This document shows, piece after piece, positions 17,373 through 26,411 of a DNA stretch of 64,000 nt (the stretch's first letter is position 1; each line of letters starts with the position of its first letter). Where the stretch lies: the NCBI RefSeq assembly GCF_013374095.1, contig NZ_AP022672.1:1983501-2047500 (forward strand). Direction: 5' to 3'. Below the pieces are notes generated by a model. It searched no databases, was not told where the DNA came from, and saw nothing but the letters and a program-made list of their open reading frames with translations. Made by a program: the position numbers and the translations under genes. This DNA comes from Sphingomonas sp. HMP6 (GTDB taxonomy: Bacteria > Pseudomonadota > Alphaproteobacteria > Sphingomonadales > Sphingomonadaceae).

Positions 17373-18560
17373 ATGAACTACGAGACGCGCGCGATCGGCA
17401 ATGAGGAAATTCTGGGGCTGCCGGGCGAACGCGGGCCACAGGGGCGGCGTTGGGGCCTGATCATCGGGATCGTGGCGGCCGTGCTCGCCGCCGTCATCGG
17501 CGCGTCGTTCCTGTTCGGCGGGAAGAAAGCCGAGCCGGCGAAGCCAGTCGAGCAATTGCCGTTGGTGTCGGTGGTGGTTCCCGGTCGATCGACGGTCGCG
17601 CGGACGGTCACCGCGACCGGATCGCTAGCGGCGCGACGTGAGATGCCGGTCGGCGTCGCGGGTGAAGGCGGGATGATCACCCGCGTGCTGGTCGAACCCG
17701 GTCAATGGGTCGCCAAGGGGCAAGTTCTGGCAACGGTCGATCGCTCGGTCCAGAATCAGACGGCGGAATCGCTGGCCGCACAGATCAACGTCGCACGCTC
17801 CGATGCGGCAATTGCGCAGTCCGAACTCGATCGTTCGAAGCAGTTGGTCGAGCGCGGCTTCGTGTCCAAGGCCGACATTGAGCGCAGGACCGCGACGCGC
17901 GACGCGGCGCAAGCGCGGGTGCGCGTTGCACAAGCAACGCTCGGCGAAGCGCGGGCCCGTGACAACCGGCTCGACATTCGCGCGCCGTCCGCCGGCCTCG
18001 TGCTCACCCGCAGCGTGGAGCCTGGTCAGGTCGTCAGTTCTGGTTCGGGCGTGCTGTTCCGCCTGGCCGAGGGCGGTCAGATGGAATTGCGCGCACAAAT
18101 CAGCGAAGCCGATCTGCGCGGCCTGCATGTCGGGTCGCAAGCGCAAGTAACGCCGGTCGGCGGCAGCGACGCGTTCAGCGGCGAGGTGTGGCAAGTGTCG
18201 CCCGTGATCGATCCGCAGACGCGTCAGGGTATCGCACGGATTGCCCTGGCGTATAATACGGCGCTGCGTCCCGGCGGGTTTGCCTCCGCTACGGTCGTCT
18301 CGGGATCGAGCGATGTGCCGCAATTGCCGAATTCCGCGATCCAGAGCGACGACAAGGGAAATTATGTGTATGTCGTTGGGGCGGGCGACAAGATCGTGCG
18401 GCGCAGCGTCAAGGTCGGGGAAGTATCCGACCGCGGCGTGGCAATCGCGGAGGGCCTGAACGGCACCGAAAAGGTTGTCCAATCGGCTGGCGCTTTCCTT
18501 AATGCCGGTCAGAAGGTAAAGCCGACGCTGGTCAAGGCGGACGCCGATATAAAGAGGTAG
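17373..18560 (+). CDS. RND efflux periplasmic adaptor (membrane fusion protein)
   Basis: A 395-residue membrane fusion protein. One N-terminal membrane anchor (about residues 26-48, WGLIIGIVAAVLAAVIGASF) is followed by a biotinyl-lipoyl-like half (VLVEPGQWVAKGQVLATVD), a helical hairpin (130-185), the second lipoyl half (IRAPSAGLVLTRSVEPGQ), a beta-barrel and a membrane-proximal domain. It links the inner-membrane pump to an outer-membrane channel. The pump gene begins 7 bases after the stop. No outer-membrane factor is nearby, so a shared TolC-like channel is expected. Confidence 0.93.
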   Translation: MNYETRAIGNEEILGLPGERGPQGRRWGLIIGIVAAVLAAVIGASFLFGGKKAEPAKPVEQLPLVSVVVPGRSTVARTVTATGSLAARREMPVGVAGEGGMITRVLVEPGQWVAKGQVLATVDRSVQNQTAESLAAQINVARSDAAIAQSELDRSKQLVERGFVSKADIERRTATRDAAQARVRVAQATLGEARARDNRLDIRAPSAGLVLTRSVEPGQVVSSGSGVLFRLAEGGQMELRAQISEADLRGLHVGSQAQVTPVGGSDAFSGEVWQVSPVIDPQTRQGIARIALAYNTALRPGGFASATVVSGSSDVPQLPNSAIQSDDKGNYVYVVGAGDKIVRRSVKVGEVSDRGVAIAEGLNGTEKVVQSAGAFLNAGQKVKPTLVKADADIKR

Positions 18561-18567
18561 AGCGGGC

Positions 18568-21500
18568 ATGAATTTCCGGAACATTTCGGCCTGGTCGATC
18601 CGGAACCCGGTCCCCTCGATCGTTCTGTTCGTGATGCTGACGCTGGCCGGGATCGTCAGCTTCCGCAATCTGGACGTCAACAACCAGCCCGATATCGATT
18701 TTCCGGTGGTGATCGTCTCGATCAGCCAGCCTGGTGCCGCGCCGACCGAGCTTGAAACCCAGGTGACGCAGCGGGTCGAGGCGTCGCTGCGCTCGCTGCA
18801 AGGCATCGACGAGATCAATTCGACCGTTACCGAAGGCAGTTCGACCACGGTCGTCCAGCTCACCATCGGCACGCCGATCGACCGTGCGGTCGAGGATGTC
18901 CGATCGGCGGTATCGCAAATCCGCAGCAATTTGCCCGACGGCATTCTCGAACCTCAAATCAACCGCGCGAACACGACCGACCAGGATCTGGCGAGCTATG
19001 CCGCCATTACGACCGACATGACGGTCGAGCAACTTAGCTGGTACATCGACAATAATGTCGCCAAGGAATTGCTGTCGGTGCCGGGCCTGGCCGGCGTCAG
19101 CCGCAATGGCGGCGTCGATCGCGAGATCCGCGTCATCCTTGATCCCAACAAGCTGTCGTCCTTTGGCCTCACCGCCGCGCAGGTCAACGCGCAGCTTCGT
19201 CAGGTCAATTTGAACGCGGCCGGGGGGCGCGCCGAAATTGGCGGATCCGAACAATCGGTGCGCGTGCTCGGCAACGCGCAGACCGCTTATGCGCTGGGAC
19301 AAGTGCAGATCGCGACCGGCAACGGTCGGACGATCCGCGTCGCCGACCTCGGGCGCGTGCAGGATCTGTACGCCGAGCAACGCTCCGCCTCGCAATTGAA
19401 CGGCACGCAGGTGCTGAGCTTCGATTTCCAGCGCGCCAAGGGTGCGTCGGACGTGACCGTGTTCGACGAGGCCGAAAAGAAGCTGACAGCACTCGAAGCG
19501 CGCAACCCGAAGGTTCACTTCAAGCGCATCTCCGACAGCGTCAAATATACCAAGGCGCAATATGATTCGGCGATGGAAGCGATGGTCGAGGGCGCCGTAC
19601 TCGCCGTCATCATCGTCTTCATCTTCCTGCGCGACTGGCGCTCGACGATCATTTCGGCACTCGCCATCCCGCTGTCGGCGATCCCGACTTTCTGGGTCAT
19701 GGATCTGCTGGGCTTCACGCTCAACAACATGACGCTGATGGCGCTCAGCCTGGTGGCGGGTGTGCTGGTCGACGATGCGATCGTGGAGATCGAGAATATC
19801 GTGCGCCACATGCGCATGGGCAAATCGGCGTATCAGGCATCGATCGACGCTGCCGACGAAATCGGCCTCGCTGTGCTGGCGACCACGATGGCGATTGTCG
19901 CGGTGTTCCTGCCGGTCGGCCTGATGCCGGGCATTTCAGGGCAGTTCTTCAAGAATTTCGGCCTCACCGTGGTCGCGTCGGTGCTGATGAGCCTTGCCGT
20001 CGCGCGCCTGATCACCCCGATGCTCGCCGCCTATTTCCTGAAGGCGCATGGCGAGGCTTCGCACGGCGAAGGCTGGCTGATGGACCGGTATATGGCGATC
20101 CTGAAATGGACCTTGCTGCACCGCTGGTCGGCGGTCGTGGCAGGCGCGGTCGCCTTCGGCCTCACCATCTTCCTGTTCATGACCATCCCGGCGACGTTCC
20201 AGCCGCTGCGCGACTCGGATTCGAGCACGGCTCAGATCGAGATGGTGCCCGGCACCACGCTGGCCGAGACGCAAGCCGTGGTCGATCGCGTCACCGCCTT
20301 CCTACAGAAGCAGCCGCAAGTCGAATCGGTCTATGCGCGCGCCTTCGTGGGCAATGGCCGCGTCACCGCGAACTTCAAACCGAAGAACGAGCGGACGATG
20401 AAGAGCTATGAATTCGAGCGCGCGCTCGCGCCCGAACTCCAGACCATTCCGGATGCACGCGTCTCGTTCCGCTCGTCGAGCGGCTGGGGCGGCGGCGGTC
20501 GGGCGCTGACGGTGACGCTGGGCGGTGATGACCCTGCCCTGCTCGCCAGCACCGGTGCCACGCTCGTCCAACAAATGTCGACCTTGCCCAATGTCGTTGC
20601 GCCGCGCGTCGGCGGCGATTTGAAACGCCCGGAGATCGTCATCACGCCGCATATGGATCTGGCGGCGAGCCTAGGGGTCACCACGGCTGCTATGTCGAGC
20701 GCGATCCGGCTCGCGACGCTGGGCGATATCGACCAGAACAGCGCGAAATTCTCGCTGTCGGATCGGCAGATCCCGATCCGCGTGGCGCTCGACCAGGATT
20801 CGCGCCAGCGCTTGTCGACGATCCAGAACATTCCGGTCCAGACCGCGAGCGGCGGCACCGTGCCTTTGAGCGTCGTCGCCGGGATCGGTTTTGGCGCCGG
20901 TCCGACCAAGATCGAGCGTGTCGCGCAGCAGCGCCAGTTGACGATCGGTGCCGATTTGGCCCCCGGTGTCGTCAGCGGCACGGCGCAGAAGGAAATCCAC
21001 GCGCTGCCGATCATGAAGAATTTGCCGATCGGCGTGAAGGAGTTGGTGCTTGGCGAATCCAAGTGGCAAGTCGAGCTGATCCAGAACTTCATCGTCGCGC
21101 TGGTGGCGGGGATCGTCCTGCTGTTCGCTGTGCTGGTGCTGCTCTATCGCCGCTTGCTGCCCCCCTTCGTCAACGTCCTGTCGCTGCTGGTGGCGCCGCT
21201 GGGCGGGCTGATCGGGTTGTGGATTACCAACACCCCAATTTCCATGCCGGTCTATATTGGCCTCATCATGCTGCTCGGCATCGTTGCCAAGAATTCGATC
21301 CTGCTGATCGACTTCGCACTGGAGGAAATGGAAAAGGGCGTCGACCGGGTCACCGCGATCATCGACGCCGGGCACAAGCGTGCGCAGCCGATCGTCATGA
21401 CCACGGTCGCGATGGTCGCGGGCATGATGCCGACCGCGCTTGCGCTGACCGGCGACGGATCGTCGCGCGTGCCGATGGGCATTACGGTGATCGGCGGGCT

Positions 21501-21726
21501 GATCCTGTCGACCGTGTTGACGCTGGTGATCGTCCCGGCGAGCTTCAGCCTCGCCGTCGGGATCGAGGGTCGGGTCGGGCCGTATTTGCGGCGCAACCTG
21601 CTGACCTATCGCCCCGGCGACGATCATGGCCCGTTGATCGAAGGCGGCCCGGTGCCGCCGCGGATCGGCGGCAAGCCAGGGCAGATCGGCTATCACGGCG
21701 ACGACGAACCGCAGCCGGCGGAATGA
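18568..21726 (+). CDS. RND-family efflux pump inner-membrane permease
   Basis: A 1052-residue AcrB-like pump. It has an N-terminal helix, a large periplasmic loop, helices 2-6 (about 340-470), and the repeat in the second half (about 845-1010). VDDAIVEIENI near residues 401-412 carries the Asp pair of helix 4 used for proton transfer. The substrate could be drugs, bile-like compounds or solvents. The sequence is closer to the HAE1 group than to heavy-metal pumps, because the DFG(I/V)VDGAVV pattern of metal pumps is absent. It is coupled to the adaptor gene upstream. Confidence 0.94.
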   Translation: MNFRNISAWSIRNPVPSIVLFVMLTLAGIVSFRNLDVNNQPDIDFPVVIVSISQPGAAPTELETQVTQRVEASLRSLQGIDEINSTVTEGSSTTVVQLTIGTPIDRAVEDVRSAVSQIRSNLPDGILEPQINRANTTDQDLASYAAITTDMTVEQLSWYIDNNVAKELLSVPGLAGVSRNGGVDREIRVILDPNKLSSFGLTAAQVNAQLRQVNLNAAGGRAEIGGSEQSVRVLGNAQTAYALGQVQIATGNGRTIRVADLGRVQDLYAEQRSASQLNGTQVLSFDFQRAKGASDVTVFDEAEKKLTALEARNPKVHFKRISDSVKYTKAQYDSAMEAMVEGAVLAVIIVFIFLRDWRSTIISALAIPLSAIPTFWVMDLLGFTLNNMTLMALSLVAGVLVDDAIVEIENIVRHMRMGKSAYQASIDAADEIGLAVLATTMAIVAVFLPVGLMPGISGQFFKNFGLTVVASVLMSLAVARLITPMLAAYFLKAHGEASHGEGWLMDRYMAILKWTLLHRWSAVVAGAVAFGLTIFLFMTIPATFQPLRDSDSSTAQIEMVPGTTLAETQAVVDRVTAFLQKQPQVESVYARAFVGNGRVTANFKPKNERTMKSYEFERALAPELQTIPDARVSFRSSSGWGGGGRALTVTLGGDDPALLASTGATLVQQMSTLPNVVAPRVGGDLKRPEIVITPHMDLAASLGVTTAAMSSAIRLATLGDIDQNSAKFSLSDRQIPIRVALDQDSRQRLSTIQNIPVQTASGGTVPLSVVAGIGFGAGPTKIERVAQQRQLTIGADLAPGVVSGTAQKEIHALPIMKNLPIGVKELVLGESKWQVELIQNFIVALVAGIVLLFAVLVLLYRRLLPPFVNVLSLLVAPLGGLIGLWITNTPISMPVYIGLIMLLGIVAKNSILLIDFALEEMEKGVDRVTAIIDAGHKRAQPIVMTTVAMVAGMMPTALALTGDGSSRVPMGITVIGGLILSTVLTLVIVPASFSLAVGIEGRVGPYLRRNLLTYRPGDDHGPLIEGGPVPPRIGGKPGQIGYHGDDEPQPAE

Positions 21727-21780
21727 CCGGTCGGCGGGTTTGCGCTTGAACTATCCGGGCGTTCAGGGATTGGTCGTACG

Positions 21781-23052
21781 ATGCGTACCTTTCGCCTGAC
21801 CCGCCCGCCCAGAAGTTTCGAGGCTCCGCCTGCCGCTCTGGTGCGGATGCGCTGGATCGCGGGCGGGCTGCTGGTGCTGATGGCGGCGACCTTCCTGCTG
21901 GCCCGTGCCTTCGATCACCGCCACCCGGCGCTTGGCTTCGTGCGCGCCTTTGCCGAGGCGGCGATGGTCGGGGGGCTCGCCGACTGGTTCGCGGTGACGG
22001 CGTTGTTTCGCCATCCGCTGGGGCTGCCGATCCCGCACACCGCGATCATTCCGCGAAACAAGGATCGCATCGGCACCACCCTCGCCGCCTTCCTGCGCGA
22101 TAACTTTCTGATCCCCGGCGTCGTCGCGCGACGGATGCGGCGGGTGGACATGGCGGGTGCCGCCGGGCGCTGGCTCGCCAATCCGCCGGGGGGAGATGGG
22201 CGATTGCGGCGCGGGGCGGCGGGCCTTGCGGCACACATGCTCGAAGCCTTCGACCAGCAGCGCCTGGGCGGCATGGTAAAGGCCGGGATCGGGCAGCGGC
22301 TGCGCGCGCTCGACGTGTCGCCGTTGCTCGGCCAGGCGCTGACCGCCGCGATCGCCGAGGACCGGCATTTGCCGCTGCTCGACGGGATCGTCCGCTGGGG
22401 CGCGCGGCTGCTTGCCTCGAACGAGGAGATGATCCGCGCAATGGTGCATGAACGCTCGGGCGCGATGATGCGCTGGACTGGCCTCGACGAAACGATCGCC
22501 ACCAAGCTGATCGACGGATTGAACGGCCTGCTAACAGGCATTGCCGACGACCCCGACCACCCGCTTCGCGCCAAGGCAGAAGAAGGGCTGGCGGGCCTCG
22601 CGCAAGATCTGGTCAACGATCCGCGGATGCGCGAGCGCGTTGCCACCGTCAAAGCCGAGATCATCGACAATCCAGCGATGCAGCGCTGGCTCGACGGACT
22701 GTGGGAGCAAGCGCGCGGCGGTATGTTGCGGATCGCGCGCGATCCCGATGCGATGCTGGCGGGGCCGGTCGGCGATGCGGTACGCCAGCTTGGGATGACG
22801 CTGCAGACGGATGCGAAGCTGCGCGCGACGATCAATCGCTTCGTGCGCCGCGCTGTCGTCGGCATGGCGGCGGATTATGGCGACGGGATTGTCCGGCTGG
22901 TGTCGGAGACGATCCACGGGTGGGATGCGAATACGATCACGCGCCGCCTGGAGAACGCGGTCGGCCGCGACCTGCAATATATCCGCATCAACGGGACACT
23001 GGTGGGCGGGCTGGTCGGGCTAGGGCTGCACACTTTGGACGTGGCGCTTTAG
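21781..23052 (+). CDS. DUF445 family inner-membrane protein
   Basis: A 423-residue protein. A membrane helix near residues 25-40 precedes AMVGGLADWFAVTALFRHPLGLPIPHTAIIP, the DUF445 hallmark (quoted here as LADWFAVTALFRHP). Long amphipathic helices fill the middle. A second hydrophobic segment (INGTLVGGLVGLGLHTLDV) lies at the C-terminus. The function is unknown; E. coli YjiN is a relative. It begins 54 bases after the RND pump and may be read through from it. Confidence 0.88.
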   Translation: MRTFRLTRPPRSFEAPPAALVRMRWIAGGLLVLMAATFLLARAFDHRHPALGFVRAFAEAAMVGGLADWFAVTALFRHPLGLPIPHTAIIPRNKDRIGTTLAAFLRDNFLIPGVVARRMRRVDMAGAAGRWLANPPGGDGRLRRGAAGLAAHMLEAFDQQRLGGMVKAGIGQRLRALDVSPLLGQALTAAIAEDRHLPLLDGIVRWGARLLASNEEMIRAMVHERSGAMMRWTGLDETIATKLIDGLNGLLTGIADDPDHPLRAKAEEGLAGLAQDLVNDPRMRERVATVKAEIIDNPAMQRWLDGLWEQARGGMLRIARDPDAMLAGPVGDAVRQLGMTLQTDAKLRATINRFVRRAVVGMAADYGDGIVRLVSETIHGWDANTITRRLENAVGRDLQYIRINGTLVGGLVGLGLHTLDVAL

Positions 23053-23076
23053 TCTAGGGGCCTTCCAAACCACTTC

Positions 23077-23166
23077 TGTTCGCCCTGCGCCTGTCGAAGG
23101 GCACCTTGCACAACGCAGACTGTCTGCGTGTTGCAGGCCGGGCTTCGACAGGCTCAGCCCGACCGG
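23077..23166. repeat. Intergenic palindromic repeat, CTGTCGAAG family
   Basis: TTCGCCCTGCGCCTGTCGAAG (first arm from 23079) is complementary to CTTCGACAGGCTCAGCCCGA near 23143-23163, with an inner stem TTGCACAACGCAGA against TCTGCGTGTTGCA. The same arm sequence occurs at 38426-38512. It lies between convergent genes (DUF445 and carbonic anhydrase) and may also act as a transcript end. Confidence 0.85.
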
Positions 23167-23181
23167 TTGAGAGAAACGCCC

Positions 23182-23826
23182 TCAGCTCGCCATCAACACC
23201 TTGTCGGGGCGGGCGACCGTATCGAGGTTGGTCGTGGCGTCGATTTCGAGGAGCGGTTTGATATGGCCGTCGCGAATGTCATAGACCCAGCCGTGCAGGA
23301 ACACCTCCTGCTGCCGCGCCCAGGCCGCCTGAATCAGCGACGTGCCCGCGAGCTTGACGAGCTGATCGCGGACATTGACCTCGACCAGCCGGTTGACGCG
23401 AGTCTCGTCATCAGCCTGGCCCTTAACCTCATCCTCGTGCGCGTGGAGCACGTCGCGCGCATTCGCCAGCCAACTGTCGACCGGCCCATGCGTACCGCCG
23501 GCCAGCGTCGCCTGCAGACCGCCGCAGGCGTAATGGCCACAGACGATGATGTGGCGGATCTTCAACACTTCGGTCGCATATTGCAGCACCGACATCAGGT
23601 TGAGATCGTCTTCGTTGACCAGATTGGCGACGTTGCGGTGGATGAACATGCCGCCCGGCGGCGTCATTGTCATCTGTTCCGGGCTGACGCGGCTGTCGGA
23701 ACAGCCGATCCACAGGAAGTCGGGCTTCTGCCCCGCCGCCTGGCGCGAGAAGAAGTCGGCGTTTTCCTCGACCAGCTCGCTCGCCCAGGCTTTGTTGGCG
23801 AGCAGCAATTGCTTGTAATGTCTCAT
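23182..23826 (-). CDS. can: Beta-class carbonic anhydrase
   Basis: A 214-residue zinc enzyme interconverting CO2 and bicarbonate. The zinc and catalytic residues are visible: Cys42, Asp44 and Arg46 in CSDSRV, and His98 and Cys101 in CGHYACGG. HRNVANLV follows as expected. The ATG at 23826 overlaps the stop of the SulP transporter gene by four bases (23823-23826), so the two proteins are made together. This pairing points to bicarbonate uptake and hydration. Confidence 0.95.
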   Translation of the reverse strand: MRHYKQLLLANKAWASELVEENADFFSRQAAGQKPDFLWIGCSDSRVSPEQMTMTPPGGMFIHRNVANLVNEDDLNLMSVLQYATEVLKIRHIIVCGHYACGGLQATLAGGTHGPVDSWLANARDVLHAHEDEVKGQADDETRVNRLVEVNVRDQLVKLAGTSLIQAAWARQQEVFLHGWVYDIRDGHIKPLLEIDATTNLDTVARPDKVLMAS

Positions 23827-25406
23827 GCGAAGCGCACTCCGTAAGATGGCGCATTGATCATCGGCGCGGTCCGCTCGGCGACATCGCCGCGGACATGGAC
23901 GTCGATGTTGCGGAAGGCAGCGCCCTTGATGAAGGCGTTGATGATGTCGACGTTGTCGAGATCGACATAATTGGTCGACGACAGATCGATGACCAGCACC
24001 GCGCCGTCGGGCACTTTGTTGAGCGCTTGCTGCAGTTCATATTTGTGGATGAAATACAGGTTGCGGCGCGCCCGCAGCAGGCAATCCTCGCCATCGACGG
24101 CGAAGGTGATTGCCGGGCGAAAGTTGCGCGCGACGACGAACACGAAGCCGACCGCCAGACCGATCACGATCCCGATCAGCAAATCGGTGAACAGGATCGC
24201 CACGACCGTGACGACGAACGGGATGAACTGGGTGAAACCTTGGCGGAAGCGCTCGATGAACAAGGCCGGATTGGCGAGTTTGTAGCCGGTGTGGATCAGC
24301 ACTGCGGCTAGTGCCGCCAGCGGGATCAGGTTGAGCACGGCGGGGATCAGCGCGACCGACAGCAGCAGCCACACACCGTGCATCACGGCCGATGCCTTGG
24401 TTTCGGCACCTGCCATCACGTTGGCCGAAGAGCGCACAATCACCGAGGTGACCGGCAGACCGCCGATCATGCCCGAGACGATGTTGCCACTGCCTTGCGC
24501 GAGCAATTCCCAATTCTTGTCGGTCGAACGGCGGCGCGGATCGATCTCGTCGACCGCCTTGACGCTCAACAGCGATTCGAGGCTGGCGACGATCGCCAGT
24601 GTTGCCGCCGTGGTCCACAGCACGGCCGAGCCGATCTGCGAGAAATCGGGCAGCGTGAACAGGCCAACGAAGCCGTCAAACCCCTGCGCGATCGGCACCT
24701 GGACCAGATGCTTCGCCTCCAGCGCCAAACTCGGCGCCAGTGCGGCGAACAACGCATTGGCCGTAACGCCGAGCAGCACCACGACGAGCGGCCCCGGCAA
24801 CAACTTCAGCGGTCCCTGTTTGGGCTTCAATTTGTCCCATGCGAACAGGAACACGATACACGCGATGCCGATAATCGCGGCACCGGGCGTGACGCGGTCC
24901 ATAAGCCCGACCCACAGCGACGAGAGCGTATTGCCGCCATCCGCTTCGATGAAATTCTCGCTGCCTTCGAATTCTTTTTCATAGCCGAACGCGAACGGCA
25001 CCTGCTTCAGGATCAGGATCAGCCCGATTGCCGCTAACATGCCGGTAATGACCGATGAGGGTACGAATTCGCTGAGCACGCCGGCGCGCGAGACCGAGAA
25101 GGCGATTTGGAGTACACCCGCAAGCACGACGGCGGCGAGAAAAACCTGATAGCTCGGCAAGGATTGGATCGCGTCGAACACGATCACGGTCAAGCCGGCG
25201 GCTGGGCCGCTAACCGACAGCGGCGAACGCGAGAGCAGGCCGACGACGATGCCGCCGACAATGCCAGCGATCAACCCGGAGAAGAGCGGTGCGCCAGATG
25301 CCAGCGCAACACCAAGACATAAGGGCAACGCGACGAGCGAAACGACGATGGAGGCGGGCAGATCAGCCCGCCATCCGGCAAGCATTGAAGGGGCTTTAGT
25401 CATCAC
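23823..25406 (-). CDS. SulP family anion transporter with STAS domain (probable bicarbonate)
   Basis: A 527-residue SLC26/SulP carrier. The membrane domain (about 15-400) contains LVALPLCLGVALASGAPLFS and GMIGGLPVTSVIVRSSANV. A C-terminal STAS domain (about 430-527) follows, with AVLVIDLSSTNYVDLDNVD. Members move sulfate, bicarbonate or dicarboxylates. Coupling to a carbonic anhydrase by a four-base overlap argues for bicarbonate, as in BicA- and SulP-CA systems. The substrate is inferred from context. Confidence 0.92.
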   Translation of the reverse strand: MMTKAPSMLAGWRADLPASIVVSLVALPLCLGVALASGAPLFSGLIAGIVGGIVVGLLSRSPLSVSGPAAGLTVIVFDAIQSLPSYQVFLAAVVLAGVLQIAFSVSRAGVLSEFVPSSVITGMLAAIGLILILKQVPFAFGYEKEFEGSENFIEADGGNTLSSLWVGLMDRVTPGAAIIGIACIVFLFAWDKLKPKQGPLKLLPGPLVVVLLGVTANALFAALAPSLALEAKHLVQVPIAQGFDGFVGLFTLPDFSQIGSAVLWTTAATLAIVASLESLLSVKAVDEIDPRRRSTDKNWELLAQGSGNIVSGMIGGLPVTSVIVRSSANVMAGAETKASAVMHGVWLLLSVALIPAVLNLIPLAALAAVLIHTGYKLANPALFIERFRQGFTQFIPFVVTVVAILFTDLLIGIVIGLAVGFVFVVARNFRPAITFAVDGEDCLLRARRNLYFIHKYELQQALNKVPDGAVLVIDLSSTNYVDLDNVDIINAFIKGAAFRNIDVHVRGDVAERTAPMINAPSYGVRFA

Positions 25407-25676
25407 ACTCCAGCATCATCGGCCGCGCACTAGCGCCCTAGAAGATCTGTGGAGATATATGGAGTTTGGACAGTAAGCGCGAAACCCCACAAAATATTAC
25501 AAAGTATTGCCGGTATTGTTACGAGTTCGCAACGGTATATTAGAGCCTTGAGGTCAGATACAGAGGCAATTCTTTTGCCAAAGCGGCACTGGACCGGCCG
25601 TTCGTGAGAAATATATAAAATAGACCATTTTTCTGATACTTATGGAGGTAGAGCAACTCAGTCCGGTCGCCAGCCG
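25407..25676. other. AT-rich intergenic region upstream of the SulP gene
   Basis: About 270 bases, clearly poorer in GC than the genes around it (for example AAATATATAAAATAGACC near 25608). It holds the SulP promoter on the minus strand and lies just past the end of the HAD gene. No convincing gene was seen. A short antisense-like frame here lacks any family feature. Confidence 0.5.
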
Positions 25677-26348
25677 CTAGCGCGCCCAGTCGACGACTGC
25701 CCAGCCGCGTTCCGCCGCCAGCACGCGCAGCGGGCCGTGCGCATTGACGGCAATTCCGACATCCGCCCATTCCAGGGTGGGGGCGTCGGAAACATGGTCG
25801 GAATAGAAATGGATCGTCGCATCGCCGCGCGCGATCCCCTGCCCCGCCAGCCACGCCTCAATCATCCGCAACTTGGCCGGGCCATAGCAATTCTCGCCTG
25901 CGATCCGCGCGTGGATCATGCCGGAATCGCGTACAACGCCGGTTGCGATCACGGTATCGAAGCCGAGCCGCGCAGCGATTGCGCCGGCGTAGAAACCATA
26001 AGACGCGGTGGCGAGAACGAGCGTGCACCCGGCGGCGCGATCGGCGGCGATCTGCGCGCGCGCACCGGCATAGACACCCGCTGCCGCGACACGATCGGCA
26101 AAGCGCTCCGCCGCCGCCGTCGCGACCGCCTCGGGTAAGGCCGATCCGAGCAGCAAGCGATGCGTGATTTCCTTCAACCGCGCGCGTCCGATCAGGCCCG
26201 CGGCGTAGCCGAGTGTCACTAATCCCGCGACCGGCAGCAACATCAAGCGCCACGGCGCATTCCAGCGGGCCGTGCGGACAAGGAACGAAGTCCACGTCGG
26301 CGCGTATGTGATGGTCTTGTCCATATCATAGATTGATAGATGTTGCAT
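25677..26348 (-). CDS. HAD-IB family phosphatase (SerB-like)
   Basis: A 223-residue hydrolase. Residues 6-12 (IYDMDKT) are the catalytic DxDxT motif. A helical cap with hydrophobic segments follows (PWRLMLLPVAGLVTLGYAAG), then motif II (LVLATAS) and motif IV (FYSDHVSDAPTLEWAD), where Asp residues bind Mg2+. The HAD-IB group includes phosphoserine and small phospholipid phosphatases; the substrate here is not known. Start at 26348 (MQHLSIYD). It is divergent from the Mla-type operon with 63 bases between starts, so the promoters overlap. Confidence 0.87.
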   Translation of the reverse strand: MQHLSIYDMDKTITYAPTWTSFLVRTARWNAPWRLMLLPVAGLVTLGYAAGLIGRARLKEITHRLLLGSALPEAVATAAAERFADRVAAAGVYAGARAQIAADRAAGCTLVLATASYGFYAGAIAARLGFDTVIATGVVRDSGMIHARIAGENCYGPAKLRMIEAWLAGQGIARGDATIHFYSDHVSDAPTLEWADVGIAVNAHGPLRVLAAERGWAVVDWAR

Positions 26349-26411
26349 CGCAGCGTCATAGTCCGCTGGGCGCTTGCCGATCCACCCCGTTTGAAGCACA
26401 GAAGACGATAG

